A stretch of DNA of 64,000 nt from Nostoc edaphicum CCNP1411 (GTDB taxonomy: Bacteria; Cyanobacteriota; Cyanobacteriia; Cyanobacteriales; Nostocaceae). The position numbers were made by a program, and so were the translations under genes. The notes beneath the pieces are model-generated. The model searched no databases. It was given only the letters and a program-made list of their open reading frames with translations, and had not been told where the DNA came from. This document shows positions 28,501 through 38,040 of the stretch, piece after piece (position 1 is the stretch's first letter; every line of letters starts with the position of its first letter). The stretch is from contig NZ_CP054698.1 in NCBI RefSeq assembly GCF_014023275.1, positions 310,001 to 374,000 of the forward strand, in the 5' to 3' direction.

Positions 28501-28881
28501 TGATATTGTTTCTCCATTTTCCAAGTCACGCAGATGAATTTGACCAATTTCTTGAGTATCAAGATTTACAACAGAACACATCCGTGATTTGATAAATAGT
28601 TCACGGGCGCTGAGGGGAATATCGTCAGCAGGAAAATTTAGTCCTAGTAATGATGGCAACCGATTTTCGTAAATTGACTCAGCAATCACTTGACCACTAT
28701 CATCGGGATGAAATTTGTAAATCATCACTCGGTCAGTTTTTAATAGCGATCGCACCTCTGCCGTTGTCACTGTGATAATTTCTTCCAACTCTAAGCTACG
28801 TCGGATACGGTTTGTAATGCGACGTAGTAAACTTTCTTCATGGCGACATAAGGGCAAATGTTGTTCAATGTTAGAGGTCAT
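25555..28881 (-). CDS. Multi-GAF bilin-type sensor histidine kinase
   Basis: 1108 residues, no membrane segment. There are four GAF domains. GAF1 (about 20-205) has phytochrome-like FPADDIPLSAREL and SCHIEYLTAMGV (Cys138-His139). GAF2 (about 215-420) has no such cysteine. GAF3 (about 455-615) has TQCHIDNLEQF (Cys555-His556). GAF4 (about 640-800) has SQCHVAILEQI (Cys738-His739). A coiled coil, an H-box (GVAHEINNPVNF, His844) and a HATPase domain (NVLSNAIDAL, DNGSGIPE, GKGTGLGLSIS) follow. Three Cys-His sites at the expected place suggest up to three covalently bound bilins, so a light-sensing kinase is likely. No receiver gene lies beside it. Confidence 0.85.
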   Translation of the reverse strand: MTSNIEQHLPLCRHEESLLRRITNRIRRSLELEEIITVTTAEVRSLLKTDRVMIYKFHPDDSGQVIAESIYENRLPSLLGLNFPADDIPLSARELFIKSRMCSVVNLDTQEIGQIHLRDLENGETISEEICYRPVDSCHIEYLTAMGVKSSVVAPILYQDELWGLLVSHNSQAHLISEYELEAVQTVVDQLSVAIAQSTLLAQVRKTAEREAIVNRIATLLHSLPTIVLQPALEAAVAAFNGVGGRLCIRNAAFDFHSGNITSLTECLIPGNTCIKLYICGEQPVMPEQTIYPLIEQYSVWQEHYKSSNYDVWAISDIYNTSDLRSLQVAFQPTKIRSILTIPLQYRQQLLGYLSIFRNEVDIETLWAGQYECDRRQLYPRRSFEAWRESKKAQAQKWTVEDIELARNLGKHFASAVQQYELHQQVQVFNENLEKQVKRRTVELQRTSEQEQAVFKVIAEIRESLDTNTIFQTTTKEVCQLIKADRVSVYRFDSSWGGEFVGDFEAASPYWSNESELGINTIWNDTYLQDTQGGRYRNNETFAVDDIYSMGFTQCHIDNLEQFQIHAFVLAPIFIGQKLWGLLATYQHTGPRQWKASEVNFLSQIAAQMGVALQQAELLTQTRQQTLDLQQAAEQQRVLFEVVAKVRESLDLDAIFQTTTQEICKSLQADRVAVYRFQPDWSGEYIAEFVGNGWLKLVSDHIKTIWQDSYLQETQGGRYRHNETFVVDDIYEAGHSQCHVAILEQIQARAYAIAPIFIGQQLWGLLAAYQNSAPRHWEASEIKFITQIANQLGVALQQAQLHNQTKEQTQKLAQALHDLKQTQTQLIQTEKMSSLGQLVAGVAHEINNPVNFIYGNINHVNDYAQDLLSILDLYLQNAPNPSPEIRDRAFEIDLEFIMEDLPKTLSSMKVGIDRIRQIVLGLRNFSRLDQAEKKPVDIHEGIDSTLLILQHRLKAKPESPAIKLVKEYSDLPLVECYAGPLNQVFMNVLSNAIDALEDYKESQSQPHSSEITISTALGELEGNVKSVVIRIADNGSGIPEALKARICDPFFTTKPVGKGTGLGLSISYQIVVDKHGGVFKCDSQPGLGTEFWIEIPIRQITKSHHQLP

Positions 28882-29136
28882 TGCTTATAATATATTCAAT
28901 TAATAATTTACAAAACAGAGATAATTAAATCTAATGACATTTTCAAATTTATTTCATCAATTTGTCTTCAGTAAAACTACGGCAAATTACTAATAAAAAT
29001 ATTTATTTGCTTTTTATGCAAATTCACCAAAAATTATAAAAACAGACGCTAATAAAATTGCGTCTGTTGCACTTGCGATAAATGATTATTGCTGTTTATT
29101 TGTAATGTTTTGCTGACAGAAAAACGCCCAACAAAA
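28882..29136. other. Non-coding gap
   Basis: AT-rich leader of the sensor kinase gene and 3' flank of the ArsA-like gene. A short GACGCTAATAAAATTGCGTC hairpin-like sequence lies at about 29045-29064. No gene seen. Confidence 0.4.
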
Positions 29137-30324
29137 TTAAGTTTTTGCGTTGTCAGCAAAGCGGATTTTTAGATAATCGTTTTCCATCTTTGCCCCTGCT
29201 GGTTGTAGTGCTGCTAAGGCTTGTGGCAAAACTAAATTACGACGGTGGTTGCCAATTGTAATGTTTAATTCGTCTCCCGTTTTACTTAATTGAACTTGGT
29301 CTTTAGGAATACCAGGTAAGTAAAGTTCTAAGCTGTATTGGTTTTCCTCTTGCACAACTCTAAGAGTTGTTTCTTTGTAATAAACCTGAGTTGGATCTTC
29401 ATCTTTGTAAAGGGTTTCCTTCAGGCGTTCTAAAGAAGCTAAACCGCACATCTCCTCGGAAAATAAAGGAACTTCTTTCACAGGTAGAGGGTGAAAATCA
29501 TCATGAATTTCCCGGCGATATTGTTCCTGACTTTCCTTCCAACGTTGGAAAAATGGATCTTGGACTTCACTTGGAATAATCCGATTAGCCACTACTAAAT
29601 CTGTTGCAACATTATATAAACTCAGATAGGCATGGGCACGGAGAGACTCTTTAATCACCATCTTTTCAGGATTAGTGACAAGACGCACTGAGGTTTGAGT
29701 ATTATCTGTTAGTACTTTTTCCAGAGCTTCAATTTGTTCGTAAAACTCATAGGGTGCATCCATTACCTCTTTATCGGGTAGCGAAAAACCGGCAATTGGT
29801 CTAAACAAAGGTTCCACCAGAGGTCGAAGTGCTACCGAGATGTTTTGAAATGGTTTGTAAAAACGGCGCATATACCAGCCACCGACTTCAGGCAAACTTA
29901 GCAAACGCAGTGCTGTGCCGGTGGGGGCCGAGTCGATAATTAAGACATCAAACTCACCTTCATCGTAATGGCGTTTCATCCTTACCAAGCCAAAAATCTC
30001 ATCCATGCCTGGTAGAATAGCCAATTCTTCCGCCTGTACGCCATCTAATCCCCTTGCTTGTAAAACTTGGGTAATATAACGTTTCACAGCACCCCAGTTT
30101 CCCTCCAGTTCTTGTAGCGCATCCAGTTCCGCACCCCACAGATTTGGGCGAATTTTTTGGGGTGCATGTCCCAGTTCCATGTCAAAACTGTCTGCTAGGG
30201 AGTGAGCAGGATCTGTACTTAAAACCAATGTCTGATAGCCTAGTTCCGCACAACGGAGTCCAGTTGCAGCAGCGACGGAAGTTTTGCCCACGCCGCCTTT
30301 ACCGGTCATCAAAATTACACGCAT
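29137..30324 (-). CDS. Get3d/ArsA-type ATPase with C-terminal alpha-crystallin domain
   Basis: 395 residues. N-terminal deviant Walker A ([18 protein letters not shown]), switch I ([12 protein letters not shown]) and switch II ([15 protein letters not shown]) of the ArsA/GET3 family. The C-terminal 80 residues ([41 protein letters not shown]) form a small-heat-shock-like alpha-crystallin domain. This architecture matches Get3d proteins of photosynthetic organisms, which are dimeric ATPases thought to bind hydrophobic clients; their role is still debated. The arsenite-pump cysteines are not evident. It is followed 104 bases upstream by a small coiled-coil gene of the same orientation. Confidence 0.85.
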   Translation of the reverse strand: MRVILMTGKGGVGKTSVAAATGLRCAELGYQTLVLSTDPAHSLADSFDMELGHAPQKIRPNLWGAELDALQELEGNWGAVKRYITQVLQARGLDGVQAEELAILPGMDEIFGLVRMKRHYDEGEFDVLIIDSAPTGTALRLLSLPEVGGWYMRRFYKPFQNISVALRPLVEPLFRPIAGFSLPDKEVMDAPYEFYEQIEALEKVLTDNTQTSVRLVTNPEKMVIKESLRAHAYLSLYNVATDLVVANRIIPSEVQDPFFQRWKESQEQYRREIHDDFHPLPVKEVPLFSEEMCGLASLERLKETLYKDEDPTQVYYKETTLRVVQEENQYSLELYLPGIPKDQVQLSKTGDELNITIGNHRRNLVLPQALAALQPAGAKMENDYLKIRFADNAKT

Positions 30325-30428
30325 AGATGCTTCTATCCTGCCTGAGGATTTTTTACATTTATTTACATTATCGACTGTTTAAGGAAAATAAATGTTGTTT
30401 CAACACGTCTAGGCATTATTATGAACGT

Positions 30429-30710
30429 TTACCCTAACTCGTCCGTTGGGTTTTGCTGCAATAACTGATCGAGTTTAGTTTCCAGTGCTGAGAGTTTTTT
30501 GAGAATTGTGGGGCGATCGCCATCGAGAGAAACTAGTAAATTGGTTATTCTCTCTTGTATGTTGGTTAATTGTGCTACTGCATTCTGGATTTGGAGCATT
30601 CCTTCTCGGAGTTCTTGGCGTTCCTGACGTGCTTCCGCCATTTCATCTAGCATAGCTTGGACTGTTTTAGCGTTACTCTCAAGTAGATGTTTGAGTTCTT
30701 TATCAGTCAT
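30429..30710 (-). CDS. Small coiled-coil protein
   Basis: 93 residues, almost entirely heptad-like helix (LLESNAKTVQAMLDEMAEAR, LREGMLQIQNAVAQLTNIQE, LSALETKLDQLLQQNPTDEL). No known domain. It lies directly upstream of the Get3d-like gene in the same direction, so co-transcription is possible. Similar short coiled-coil proteins are common and unassigned in cyanobacteria. Confidence 0.6.
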   Translation of the reverse strand: MTDKELKHLLESNAKTVQAMLDEMAEARQERQELREGMLQIQNAVAQLTNIQERITNLLVSLDGDRPTILKKLSALETKLDQLLQQNPTDELG

Positions 30711-31111
30711 TGCGATCGCGCTTTGGAATTGAGTTTATTATTAACTCTAAAGTATTGAGGGATTTTGTTCAGCAATTCCAAATTCAAATTTTGACAACGG
30801 GTACACTCTAGCTTGAGGATATAACCCGTATTTCTCACAAGCTTCAGGCGTTTGATAAAGCAGAGGGGCGGAGGGGCGGAGGGGCAGAGGGGAAAGAACT
30901 TGGTATTTGAACTCTCCCCTGCTCCCCTGCTCCCCTGCTCCCTTTTTCTGCACCTTCTTGACAAATGTGCAATTATCCTGATATTTCACTGATAGTCACT
31001 GTACAGCTTTTTCTCACCATTTAGTCTAAACTTCAGTCATAAATATATCTTGGGTGAAAAAGTACTTAAGTTCTGTGCTAAATCTATCTTTGTCTGTAGA
31101 GGAATTTGGGT
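30711..31111. other. Non-coding divergent gap
   Basis: Contains a GAGGGGCG-type simple repeat (about 30865-30895) and a CTCCCCTGC run (30915-30945). Short frames on the minus strand translate only these repeats. The ribosome-binding site AGAGGA (31098-31103) of the NB-ARC gene ends it. Confidence 0.5.
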
Positions 31112-34100
31112 ATGCTAAGACGTAAGCGCGGAGTTATACTCACTTCTGTTGGTTTACAGAAGTTCGAAGAAGCAAGGCACAAGTTTGAGTTTCGAGATAA
31201 TTTTGGCAAGAGATTCACTCTTGAAGAGTTAAGCTACCGCACTAACTTAGACCCTCTAACAATTAGAAAAGTTTTAAACCGTAGGAAGGGAGTTGACAAG
31301 CGAACACTTGAGGCTCTCTTTCTTGGTTTTGATAGCCGCCTTTGCGAAGGCTACTATTCGACCTCAGACCCCAATTGCCGTCAAGATTGGGGGGAAGCTG
31401 TTTCTGTCTTAGCATTTTACGGACGTACAGAAGAACTCAGTACTCTGGATGAGTGGTTGCTGAAGGATCGCTGTCGATTAGTGACCATTCTCGGAATGGG
31501 TGGGGTAGGGAAAACTAGTCTGTCAATCAAATTGGCAGAACTAATGCAGGACAAATTTGATTGTATTGTCTGGCGATCGCTGTATGACGCTCCACCCATT
31601 GATACATTCTTGGGTAGCATCATTCAGTTTCTGTCTGACGAGCAAGAAACTGAGGCAGAATTGCCGGAAAGCGTTAGTGAGAAGATTTCCCTGCTGCTTA
31701 ACTACTTTAAGGAAATGCGCTGCTTGGTCGTGTTCGATAATGTAGACGCTGTGTTACGTGGTGGAAGTCGAGCAGGACAATATAACCTTGGATATGAGCA
31801 GTATGGCGAACTCCTCAAACGAATAGGTAAATCAGACCACCAGAGTTGCTTGCTACTCACAACGCGAGAAAAACCTAAAGAGGTTGCCTCTCTAGAAGGA
31901 GAAGCCTTACCAGTGCGAACTTTGAGATTGGGTGGACTCAAAGAAGGAGAGGGAGAGGAAATTCTTAAGAGTAAGAGGCTCAAGGGTTTAGAAACTCAAT
32001 TTAACGCACTGGTCAAACGCTATGGGGGCAATGCCTTAGCCTTAAAAATTGTGGCAACTACGATTCAAGATTTATTTGATGGTTATATTTCTGAGTTTTT
32101 AAAAGAGGAAACCACCGTATTTGGCGATCTTCGTGATTTATTAGAGCAGCAATTTGAGCGCTTATCTGATGAGGGAAAAGATGTAATGTACTGGCTAGCG
32201 ATTAATCGGGAGCCAGTAACCCTCTCCAAATTACGAGAAGATTTAGTATCGCCTTTTCCCCAACTCAATTTAATTGAAACGCTGGAATCTTTGGGACGGC
32301 GATCGCTCATCGAACGAGATACAGCCTACTTCACCCTACAGCCAGTCGTGATGGAGTATGTGACAAGTCGCTTGATTGAGCAAGTTTGTGAGGAGATTGT
32401 TAAGCAGGAGTTTTCGCTTTTTAGAAGCCATGCTCTGATCAAAGCTACTGCCAAAGACTACATCAGAGAGACTCAAATTCGTCTCATTCTTTATGCCGTG
32501 ATTAACCGATTAATTCCACTGTTGCAAGGCAAAAAAAACTTGGAATATGAACTGACTCAAATCTTACTCAAACAGCAAGAGAAATCCCCCTTGGAGCCAG
32601 GATATGTAGCAGGTAATATTCTTAACTTACTCAATCAGCTAGAAACTAATTTAACAGGCTATGATTTCTCTGGCCTAAGTATTTGGCAGGCTGACCTCCG
32701 AGATGTAAATTTGCAAAATACGAATTTTGCTTACGCCCATCTAGTGAGGTGTACGTTTACTGAAACCTTTGGTGCTATTCATGCGGTAGCCTTTAGTCCT
32801 GATGGAGAACTTCTGGCGGTAGGTGACAGTAATGGAGAAATTCATCTGTACCAAGTTAGCGATGTGCAACCAGTTTTCATCTGCACGCGACATAAAAGTT
32901 GGGTAACATCACTGACGTTCAGCCCTGATGGTAAGATTCTCGCTAGCGGCAGCACAGATTACACAATAAAGCTATGGGATGTTAGTACTGGTCAGTGCCT
33001 TCGCACCTTAGAAGGGCATACAAATGAGGTTTGGTCGGTTGCATTTAGCCAAGATAATTGCACATTAGCAAGTGGCAGCGATGACTGCACCGTGAAGCTA
33101 TGGAATAGCAGCACTGGAGAATGCTTCAAAACACTCCAGGGACATCTTAGTTGGGTACTCTCTGTTGTCTTTAGGGGAGATACTCAACTGTTGAGTGGTA
33201 GTGACGATCGCACTGTTAAATTGTGGGATATCAACACTGAACAGTGTATGCAAACGTTTGAAAAACACCATAATAGTGGAATACGGTCAATAATCCTCAG
33301 TCCAGATGGTCAAATACTGGCAAGTGGCAGCGAGGATCAAACTATTAGGCTATGGAAAACTCAAACGGGTGAATGTCTCAAAACACTTCTGGGGCATTCA
33401 AATCGAGTTTTTTCAGTGGACTTCAGCCCGCAAGGTGACCTTTTGGCTAGCGGTGGGCACGATCAAACTGTGAAACTATGGAGTGTCGATACAGGTGAAT
33501 GCCTCAAGACGCTTCAAGGACATTTCAGTTGGGTTTTTGCAGTTGCCTTCAGTCCCCAAGGTAGGCTTTTGGCTAGCGGTGGACACGATCAAACCGTGAA
33601 GCTATGGAGTGTCGATACAGGTGAATGCCTCAAGACCCTACAAGGATATACCAATCAAATACTCTCTGTTACCTTTAGTCCTGTTAGTGCTAGCTTACCA
33701 AGCATTGGTCAAATTTTTGCTAGTAGCAGCCGCGATCGCACTGTAAGGTTATGGGATGCCGCAACTGGTGAATGCTTGAAAGTGTTAAAAGGACATTCCA
33801 ACTCAGTTCATTCAGTTATCTTTAATCATGAAGGAAATATCCTAGTCAGCAGTAGTGGAGATAAAACACTAAAAATATGGGATGTCCCTTCAGGTAAAAC
33901 CTTAAGAACCTTACAGGGACATCGTGCAGCAGTTTTGTCGATTGCCTTTAGTCCCGATAGCCAGACGATCGCCAGTGGCAGTGAGGACTGTACTATAAAA
34001 TTATGGGACGTTCGTTCAGGTCGAACCTTAAGAACCTTACAGGGACATAACGCTGCGGTTTGGTCAGTTGCCTTTATCTCTCAAGGAGAGATATTAGCGA

Positions 34101-34642
34101 GTGGCTCCTGGGATCAAACGATCAAGTTATGGGATATTCACACGGGTAGCTGCCTCAGAACCTTGGCAGGACACACGAGTTGGATTTGGGCAATTGCGAT
34201 CGCCCCTGATGGTAATACCTTGGCAAGTGCTAGTCCAGATCGAACAATCAGACTGTGGAATCCGCACACGGGTGAGTGCCTCAAAGTTTTGCAAGCAGAC
34301 ACAAACTGGTTGCAATCGATCGCCTTTAGCCCTGATGGCAAGATACTGGCTAGCACGAGTCACGATATGACAATCAAGTTGTGGGACGTTTGCACAGGTG
34401 AGTGCCTGAAAGTTTTGCACGGACATACAGGCTTGGTTTGGTCAGTTGCCTTTAGTCCAGATAACCAAACCTTGGTTAGTGGCGGTGACGATGAAACGAT
34501 TAGACTTTGGGATATCGGAGCAGGCAAATGCTTAAAAACCATGAGAGCGACTAAGCCCTATGAGCAAATGAATATTGTCGGAGTTAAAGGTTTAACTGAG
34601 GCGGCAACTGCCACGTTGACCTCTTTAGGAGCAGTTATCTAA
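31112..34642 (+). CDS. NB-ARC STAND NTPase with 14 WD40 repeats
   Basis: 1176 residues. The N-terminal 90 residues (MLRRKRGVILTSVGLQKFEE, ...LEELSYRTNLDPLTIRKVL) form a helix-turn-helix-like segment usual in these proteins. The NB-ARC ATPase follows, with P-loop GMGGVGKTS (about 128-136), VVFDNVDAVL and LLLTTREKP. After a winged-helix/helical region there is a short pentapeptide-like stretch (LRDVNLQNTNFAYAHL) and 14 WD40 repeats, enough for two seven-bladed propellers. Such STAND proteins are signalling switches; some act in phage defence. The start at 31112 has AGAGGA eight bases upstream, better than a TTG six bases earlier. The sensed ligand is unknown. Confidence 0.9.
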   Translation: MLRRKRGVILTSVGLQKFEEARHKFEFRDNFGKRFTLEELSYRTNLDPLTIRKVLNRRKGVDKRTLEALFLGFDSRLCEGYYSTSDPNCRQDWGEAVSVLAFYGRTEELSTLDEWLLKDRCRLVTILGMGGVGKTSLSIKLAELMQDKFDCIVWRSLYDAPPIDTFLGSIIQFLSDEQETEAELPESVSEKISLLLNYFKEMRCLVVFDNVDAVLRGGSRAGQYNLGYEQYGELLKRIGKSDHQSCLLLTTREKPKEVASLEGEALPVRTLRLGGLKEGEGEEILKSKRLKGLETQFNALVKRYGGNALALKIVATTIQDLFDGYISEFLKEETTVFGDLRDLLEQQFERLSDEGKDVMYWLAINREPVTLSKLREDLVSPFPQLNLIETLESLGRRSLIERDTAYFTLQPVVMEYVTSRLIEQVCEEIVKQEFSLFRSHALIKATAKDYIRETQIRLILYAVINRLIPLLQGKKNLEYELTQILLKQQEKSPLEPGYVAGNILNLLNQLETNLTGYDFSGLSIWQADLRDVNLQNTNFAYAHLVRCTFTETFGAIHAVAFSPDGELLAVGDSNGEIHLYQVSDVQPVFICTRHKSWVTSLTFSPDGKILASGSTDYTIKLWDVSTGQCLRTLEGHTNEVWSVAFSQDNCTLASGSDDCTVKLWNSSTGECFKTLQGHLSWVLSVVFRGDTQLLSGSDDRTVKLWDINTEQCMQTFEKHHNSGIRSIILSPDGQILASGSEDQTIRLWKTQTGECLKTLLGHSNRVFSVDFSPQGDLLASGGHDQTVKLWSVDTGECLKTLQGHFSWVFAVAFSPQGRLLASGGHDQTVKLWSVDTGECLKTLQGYTNQILSVTFSPVSASLPSIGQIFASSSRDRTVRLWDAATGECLKVLKGHSNSVHSVIFNHEGNILVSSSGDKTLKIWDVPSGKTLRTLQGHRAAVLSIAFSPDSQTIASGSEDCTIKLWDVRSGRTLRTLQGHNAAVWSVAFISQGEILASGSWDQTIKLWDIHTGSCLRTLAGHTSWIWAIAIAPDGNTLASASPDRTIRLWNPHTGECLKVLQADTNWLQSIAFSPDGKILASTSHDMTIKLWDVCTGECLKVLHGHTGLVWSVAFSPDNQTLVSGGDDETIRLWDIGAGKCLKTMRATKPYEQMNIVGVKGLTEAATATLTSLGAVI

Positions 34643-34763
34643 GCTCAAACCATTAGCCTAGTAGTTTGCCAAGTTCACTTGGCGGGGGGAAGGGTAAAGG
34701 TTAAAGGTTAAAGGGAAAAGATTTTGAGTTTTTTCCCCTTTACCCCGACAAATGCCAAGAAGT

Positions 34764-36062
34764 TCACTGAGACATGACTGTTCGGGCTGCTTCGAGGGTG
34801 CGATCGATGTCTGCTTCGGTATGAGCTAAAGAAGTAAATCCGGCTTCAAATTGAGATGGAGCTAAATAAACTCCATGTTCTAACATACCGCGATGGAAGC
34901 GAGCAAATTTACTTAAGTCAGACTTTTTAGCATCCTCATAATTGCGAACCGGGCCTTCGTTAAAGAAGAAACCAAACATGCCGCTAATCTGACCACCGCA
35001 GGCGGCATGACCTGTTTCTTTGGCAATCTCCAGCATCCCCTCTGTGAGTCGCTTCGTAATGCGATCGAGATGCTCGTAAGTTCCAGGTCGTTGCAACAAC
35101 TCTAACGTCTTAATCCCTGCCGTCATTGCCAGTGGATTGCCCGAAAGCGTTCCGGCTTGATACACGTTTCCGGCTGGAGCAACCATCGACATAATTTCTT
35201 GGCGACCACCATAAGCGCCGACTGGCAGACCGCCACCGATCACCTTACCCAAGGTAGTTAAGTCAGGAATGACACCAAATTTCTCCTGCACTCCACCGTA
35301 AGCGATCCGAAAGCCTGTCATCACTTCATCAAATACCAGCAGCGCTCCATGCTCTTGCGTCAGTTTTCGCAAACCTTCAAGGAAACCCGCATCAGGTGGA
35401 ATAAAACCTGCATTGCCAACAACAGGTTCAAGAATTACACCAGCAATTTCATTGGGATTTTGCTCGAATAATACTTTTACTGCTTCTAAATCGTTGAAAG
35501 GAGCGGTCAGCGTGTTGCTAGTCACAGATTTGGGCACACCAGGAGAATCGGGCAAGCCGAGAGTGGCAATACCAGAGCCAGCCTTAACGAGAAACATATC
35601 GGCGTGTCCGTGGTAGCAGCCTTCAAACTTGATTGCTTTCTCCCGTCCCGTAAAAGCTCGCATCAGACGAAGAACAGCCATACAAGCTTCCGTGCCGGAG
35701 TTGACAAAACGTACCATCTCGATACTGGGAACAGCATCGATTACCATCTGTGCCAGTACATTTTCTAGATAGCAGGGCGCACCGAAGCTAGTTCCTTTTT
35801 CCAGGGCATCGTGGAGAGCAGCAATGACTTCAGGATGAGCGTGACCGCAGATAGCTGGTCCCCAACTGCCGACATAATCGGTATATTGATTGCCATCCAC
35901 ATCCCAGATGTAAGCGCCAAGGACGCGATCGAACACGATTGGCTGTCCACCAACAGATTTGAAAGCCCGCACGGGGGAACTAACTCCTCCTGGCATTAAT
36001 TTTTGGGCAGCAGCAAAGATTTCCTCCGATTGGGTGGTTTTTAAGCGAGTCGTTGCAATCAT
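34764..36062 (-). CDS. hemL: Glutamate-1-semialdehyde 2,1-aminomutase
   Basis: 432 residues, full family length. PLP-dependent enzyme making 5-aminolevulinate from glutamate-1-semialdehyde. It has [47 protein letters not shown] and the PLP lysine in [18 protein letters not shown]. The start has AGGAGA at proper spacing. It is the last gene of the co-oriented tetrapyrrole block and makes the product of HemA, encoded about 11 kb upstream, into ALA. Whether this is the only hemL in the genome or a paralogue cannot be seen. Confidence 0.95.
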   Translation of the reverse strand: MIATTRLKTTQSEEIFAAAQKLMPGGVSSPVRAFKSVGGQPIVFDRVLGAYIWDVDGNQYTDYVGSWGPAICGHAHPEVIAALHDALEKGTSFGAPCYLENVLAQMVIDAVPSIEMVRFVNSGTEACMAVLRLMRAFTGREKAIKFEGCYHGHADMFLVKAGSGIATLGLPDSPGVPKSVTSNTLTAPFNDLEAVKVLFEQNPNEIAGVILEPVVGNAGFIPPDAGFLEGLRKLTQEHGALLVFDEVMTGFRIAYGGVQEKFGVIPDLTTLGKVIGGGLPVGAYGGRQEIMSMVAPAGNVYQAGTLSGNPLAMTAGIKTLELLQRPGTYEHLDRITKRLTEGMLEIAKETGHAACGGQISGMFGFFFNEGPVRNYEDAKKSDLSKFARFHRGMLEHGVYLAPSQFEAGFTSLAHTEADIDRTLEAARTVMSQ

Positions 36063-36269
36063 GATTTTTTCTCCTGAGATATTTGACTTGATGCGATCGC
36101 GAAGAGTGAGAATCTAGTAGTCTGTCCCATTAATTTTGCAAGGTTTGTTGTAAGCACTTAAGTGCTTAAAAATCCAGGACTAAAGTCTTTACTACAAACT
36201 TTTATAACCCTTCAGAACTAATGACATAGACTACTAGTTATTAAGAGTGACAAGCAAAACGTGCAGATA
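36063..36269. other. Non-coding gap with stem-loop
   Basis: AAGCACTTAAGTGCTT (about 36155-36170) is a perfect palindrome between SOUL and hemL, followed by an AAAGTCTTTACTACAAAC repeat found in many cyanobacterial intergenic regions. It suggests hemL may have its own promoter or the upstream transcript ends here. Confidence 0.4.
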
Positions 36270-36842
36270 TTATTTCAATTCGAGCATGACTTCATTGTGT
36301 CTAAATGCGGGCAAGATGAATGGAGAGTCATAAAAAGCATAAATCGCTTTACCTTTTGTCTCGATACCTTGCCGAGCCAGAAAAGCAGATAATTTGGCTT
36401 CGTTTTCTTGCAATTGTTCATCCTCAGCTAGACCGGAGAAACGGATTGCCGCGACTTTGTTGCTGGGAACTTCTTTGATAGTAATGCGAGAGTCTTTTGG
36501 TTTTGGCAGCGTTGCTAGCGTATATTCTGAGGGCATCACGAACTGTACCGCCCAAGCGCTTGTGGCGATATTTTCTGCCGCTTCTTGTTGAATCACGGGC
36601 GCAGTCATGGCGATTTTTTCACTTGGCTGGGATTGCGTGACAGGCGCAGTCATGGCAATTTTGGTTACAGACGTGTTTTCACCAAATATGTAAGCGGCAA
36701 GAATCGAAAATGCAGCCTTGTTTGCTCGATCTCTTTCAGTTTGAATGACTGTTTCAGCAACAATTTTTGGCTCGTATTGCCGGATTTCAATATCATCATA
36801 AGATTGCAATACGGAATATTTTGGTTCTTCGGTTTGACTCAT
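36270..36842 (-). CDS. SOUL/HBP-family heme-binding protein
   Basis: 190 residues. SOUL family features: SVLQSYDDIEIRQYEP at the N-terminus, AETVIQTERDRANKAAFSIL, two KIAMTAPV motifs, WAVQFVMPSEY and the C-terminal FYDSPFILPAFRHNEVML. Family members bind heme or free porphyrins; some act in tetrapyrrole transfer or breakdown. The start at 36842 (MSQTEEPKY) fits homologues better than an ATG 33 bases further upstream. The neighbours are devA and hemL on the same strand, so a role in handling the cluster's tetrapyrrole product is plausible. Confidence 0.85.
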   Translation of the reverse strand: MSQTEEPKYSVLQSYDDIEIRQYEPKIVAETVIQTERDRANKAAFSILAAYIFGENTSVTKIAMTAPVTQSQPSEKIAMTAPVIQQEAAENIATSAWAVQFVMPSEYTLATLPKPKDSRITIKEVPSNKVAAIRFSGLAEDEQLQENEAKLSAFLARQGIETKGKAIYAFYDSPFILPAFRHNEVMLELK

Positions 36843-36902
36843 AAGACTTTCACAAATAGCTAAAATTAATGCCAATAAAAAATCACGTTCTCACTAGCTA
36901 AA

Positions 36903-37658
36903 TTAGATACTTCCTTGTTTTCCCACTTCTTGTACTAAGCGTCCATCTTCCATGTGGATGATGCGATCGGCAATATCGAGAATTCGATTATCGTGGGTGA
37001 CTAGTAAAATGGTACAACCCTGCTCTTTAGCTAGACGCTGCATGATATCTACAACATCGCGACCCGACTTTTTATCGAGAGCAGCAGTCGGTTCGTCGGC
37101 AAGAACAATTTTAGGACGACTGACTAGGGCACGAGCGATCGCAACTCGCTGCTTTTGCCCTCCAGAAAGACTGTCTGCATAATAATCGATGCGATCGCCT
37201 AAACCAACACTTTTCAGAGTATCCGTTGCCAGCTGATCCATATCTTGCTTTAGGTACTCATCGTGTAATTCCAAAGACATTCGGACATTCTGCTTTGCTG
37301 TTAAAAAGGTTAACAAATTGTGTGCTTGAAAAATATAACCAATCTGCCGCCGCACTTGCATCAGTTGCCGCTTACTAGCCCCAGATATTTCCTGTCCCAA
37401 AACTTTCAGGTTGCCTTCCCGCGCGGATCTCAATCCACCTATTAGTGTTAGTAAAGTGGTTTTACCAGAACCGGATGGCCCAGTCATAATCACAATCTCT
37501 CCCGAATAAATGTCGAGATTAATATCAAACAAGACTTGCTTGCAGAGTTCTCCCCGACCGAAGTAGTAATCGAGATGGCAAACTGAAATAACGGGTTGTT
37601 GGGAAGTGTTTTGAACTTTGAGTTTTGAACTTTGATCGAGACTAATTTTTTGCAACAT
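36903..37658 (-). CDS. devA: DevA-type ABC transporter ATPase
   Basis: 251 residues. Walker A TGPSGSGKTTLL, Q-loop YIFQAHNLL, signature LSGGQKQRVAIARAL, Walker B VLADEPTAAL and H-loop LVTHDNRIL. Family resemblance is to DevA/LolD-type ATPases that drive MacB-like efflux through an outer-membrane duct. DevBCA exports heterocyst glycolipids in Anabaena, but paralogues serve other cargo. It follows devB and devC in transcription order, with a 486-base repeat-filled gap between devC and devA, the only large interruption of the set. Its position beside SOUL and hem genes suggests tetrapyrrole cargo. Confidence 0.9.
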   Translation of the reverse strand: MLQKISLDQSSKLKVQNTSQQPVISVCHLDYYFGRGELCKQVLFDINLDIYSGEIVIMTGPSGSGKTTLLTLIGGLRSAREGNLKVLGQEISGASKRQLMQVRRQIGYIFQAHNLLTFLTAKQNVRMSLELHDEYLKQDMDQLATDTLKSVGLGDRIDYYADSLSGGQKQRVAIARALVSRPKIVLADEPTAALDKKSGRDVVDIMQRLAKEQGCTILLVTHDNRILDIADRIIHMEDGRLVQEVGKQGSI

Positions 37659-37679
37659 GAGAGTTCAACCGTAAATTTG

Positions 37680-38040
37680 GGGACTTCCAAATAAAAAATA
37701 TTCAATTATTTATTGTCGGGTGGGCGTCTCGCCCGCCTTTGTTTATTGGGCGGGCAAGATGCCACTGGTGTCAACTTAAGCCAAAAATAGCGTACTGATT
37801 GGGTGTTGTTCACCCGCCAGTTCACCCGCCAGGGATTGTAAATCCCTGACTAATTGCTCAAGTCTACTGAAGTAGACTGAAAATTTTTGCGCTCTTTAGT
37901 CCTCTTCAGAGGACTTTAGCTATGAGACAGGGATTTACAATCCCTGGCGGACTGGCGGACGTGCGATTTCGCGTTAAGTTGACACCAGTGGCAAGATGTC
38001 CACCCCACAATATTGGATAATTTATTTCTTGGAGTTCCCT
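37680..38040. repeat. Palindromic MITE-like repeat between devC and devA
   Basis: The outer ends GGGACTTCCAAATAAAAAAT and the near-complement ending TTGGAGTTCCC are inverted. Inside are the GTGGGCGTCTCGCCCGCC hairpin, ACTGGTGTC/GACACCAGTGG arms, TTCACCCGCC, the AGGGATTGTAAATCCCTG hairpin and the AAGTCTACTGAAGTAGACT and TCCTCTTCAGAGGACTT stem-loops. It shares most of its inside with 25120-25450 and 45545-45835. It probably inserted into an originally contiguous devBCA operon. The rest of 37659-38144 is featureless. Confidence 0.75.

Noticed and set aside
30707..30989. Two overlapping minus-strand frames
   Set aside because: Translate GAGGGGCG and CTCCCCTGC simple repeats.
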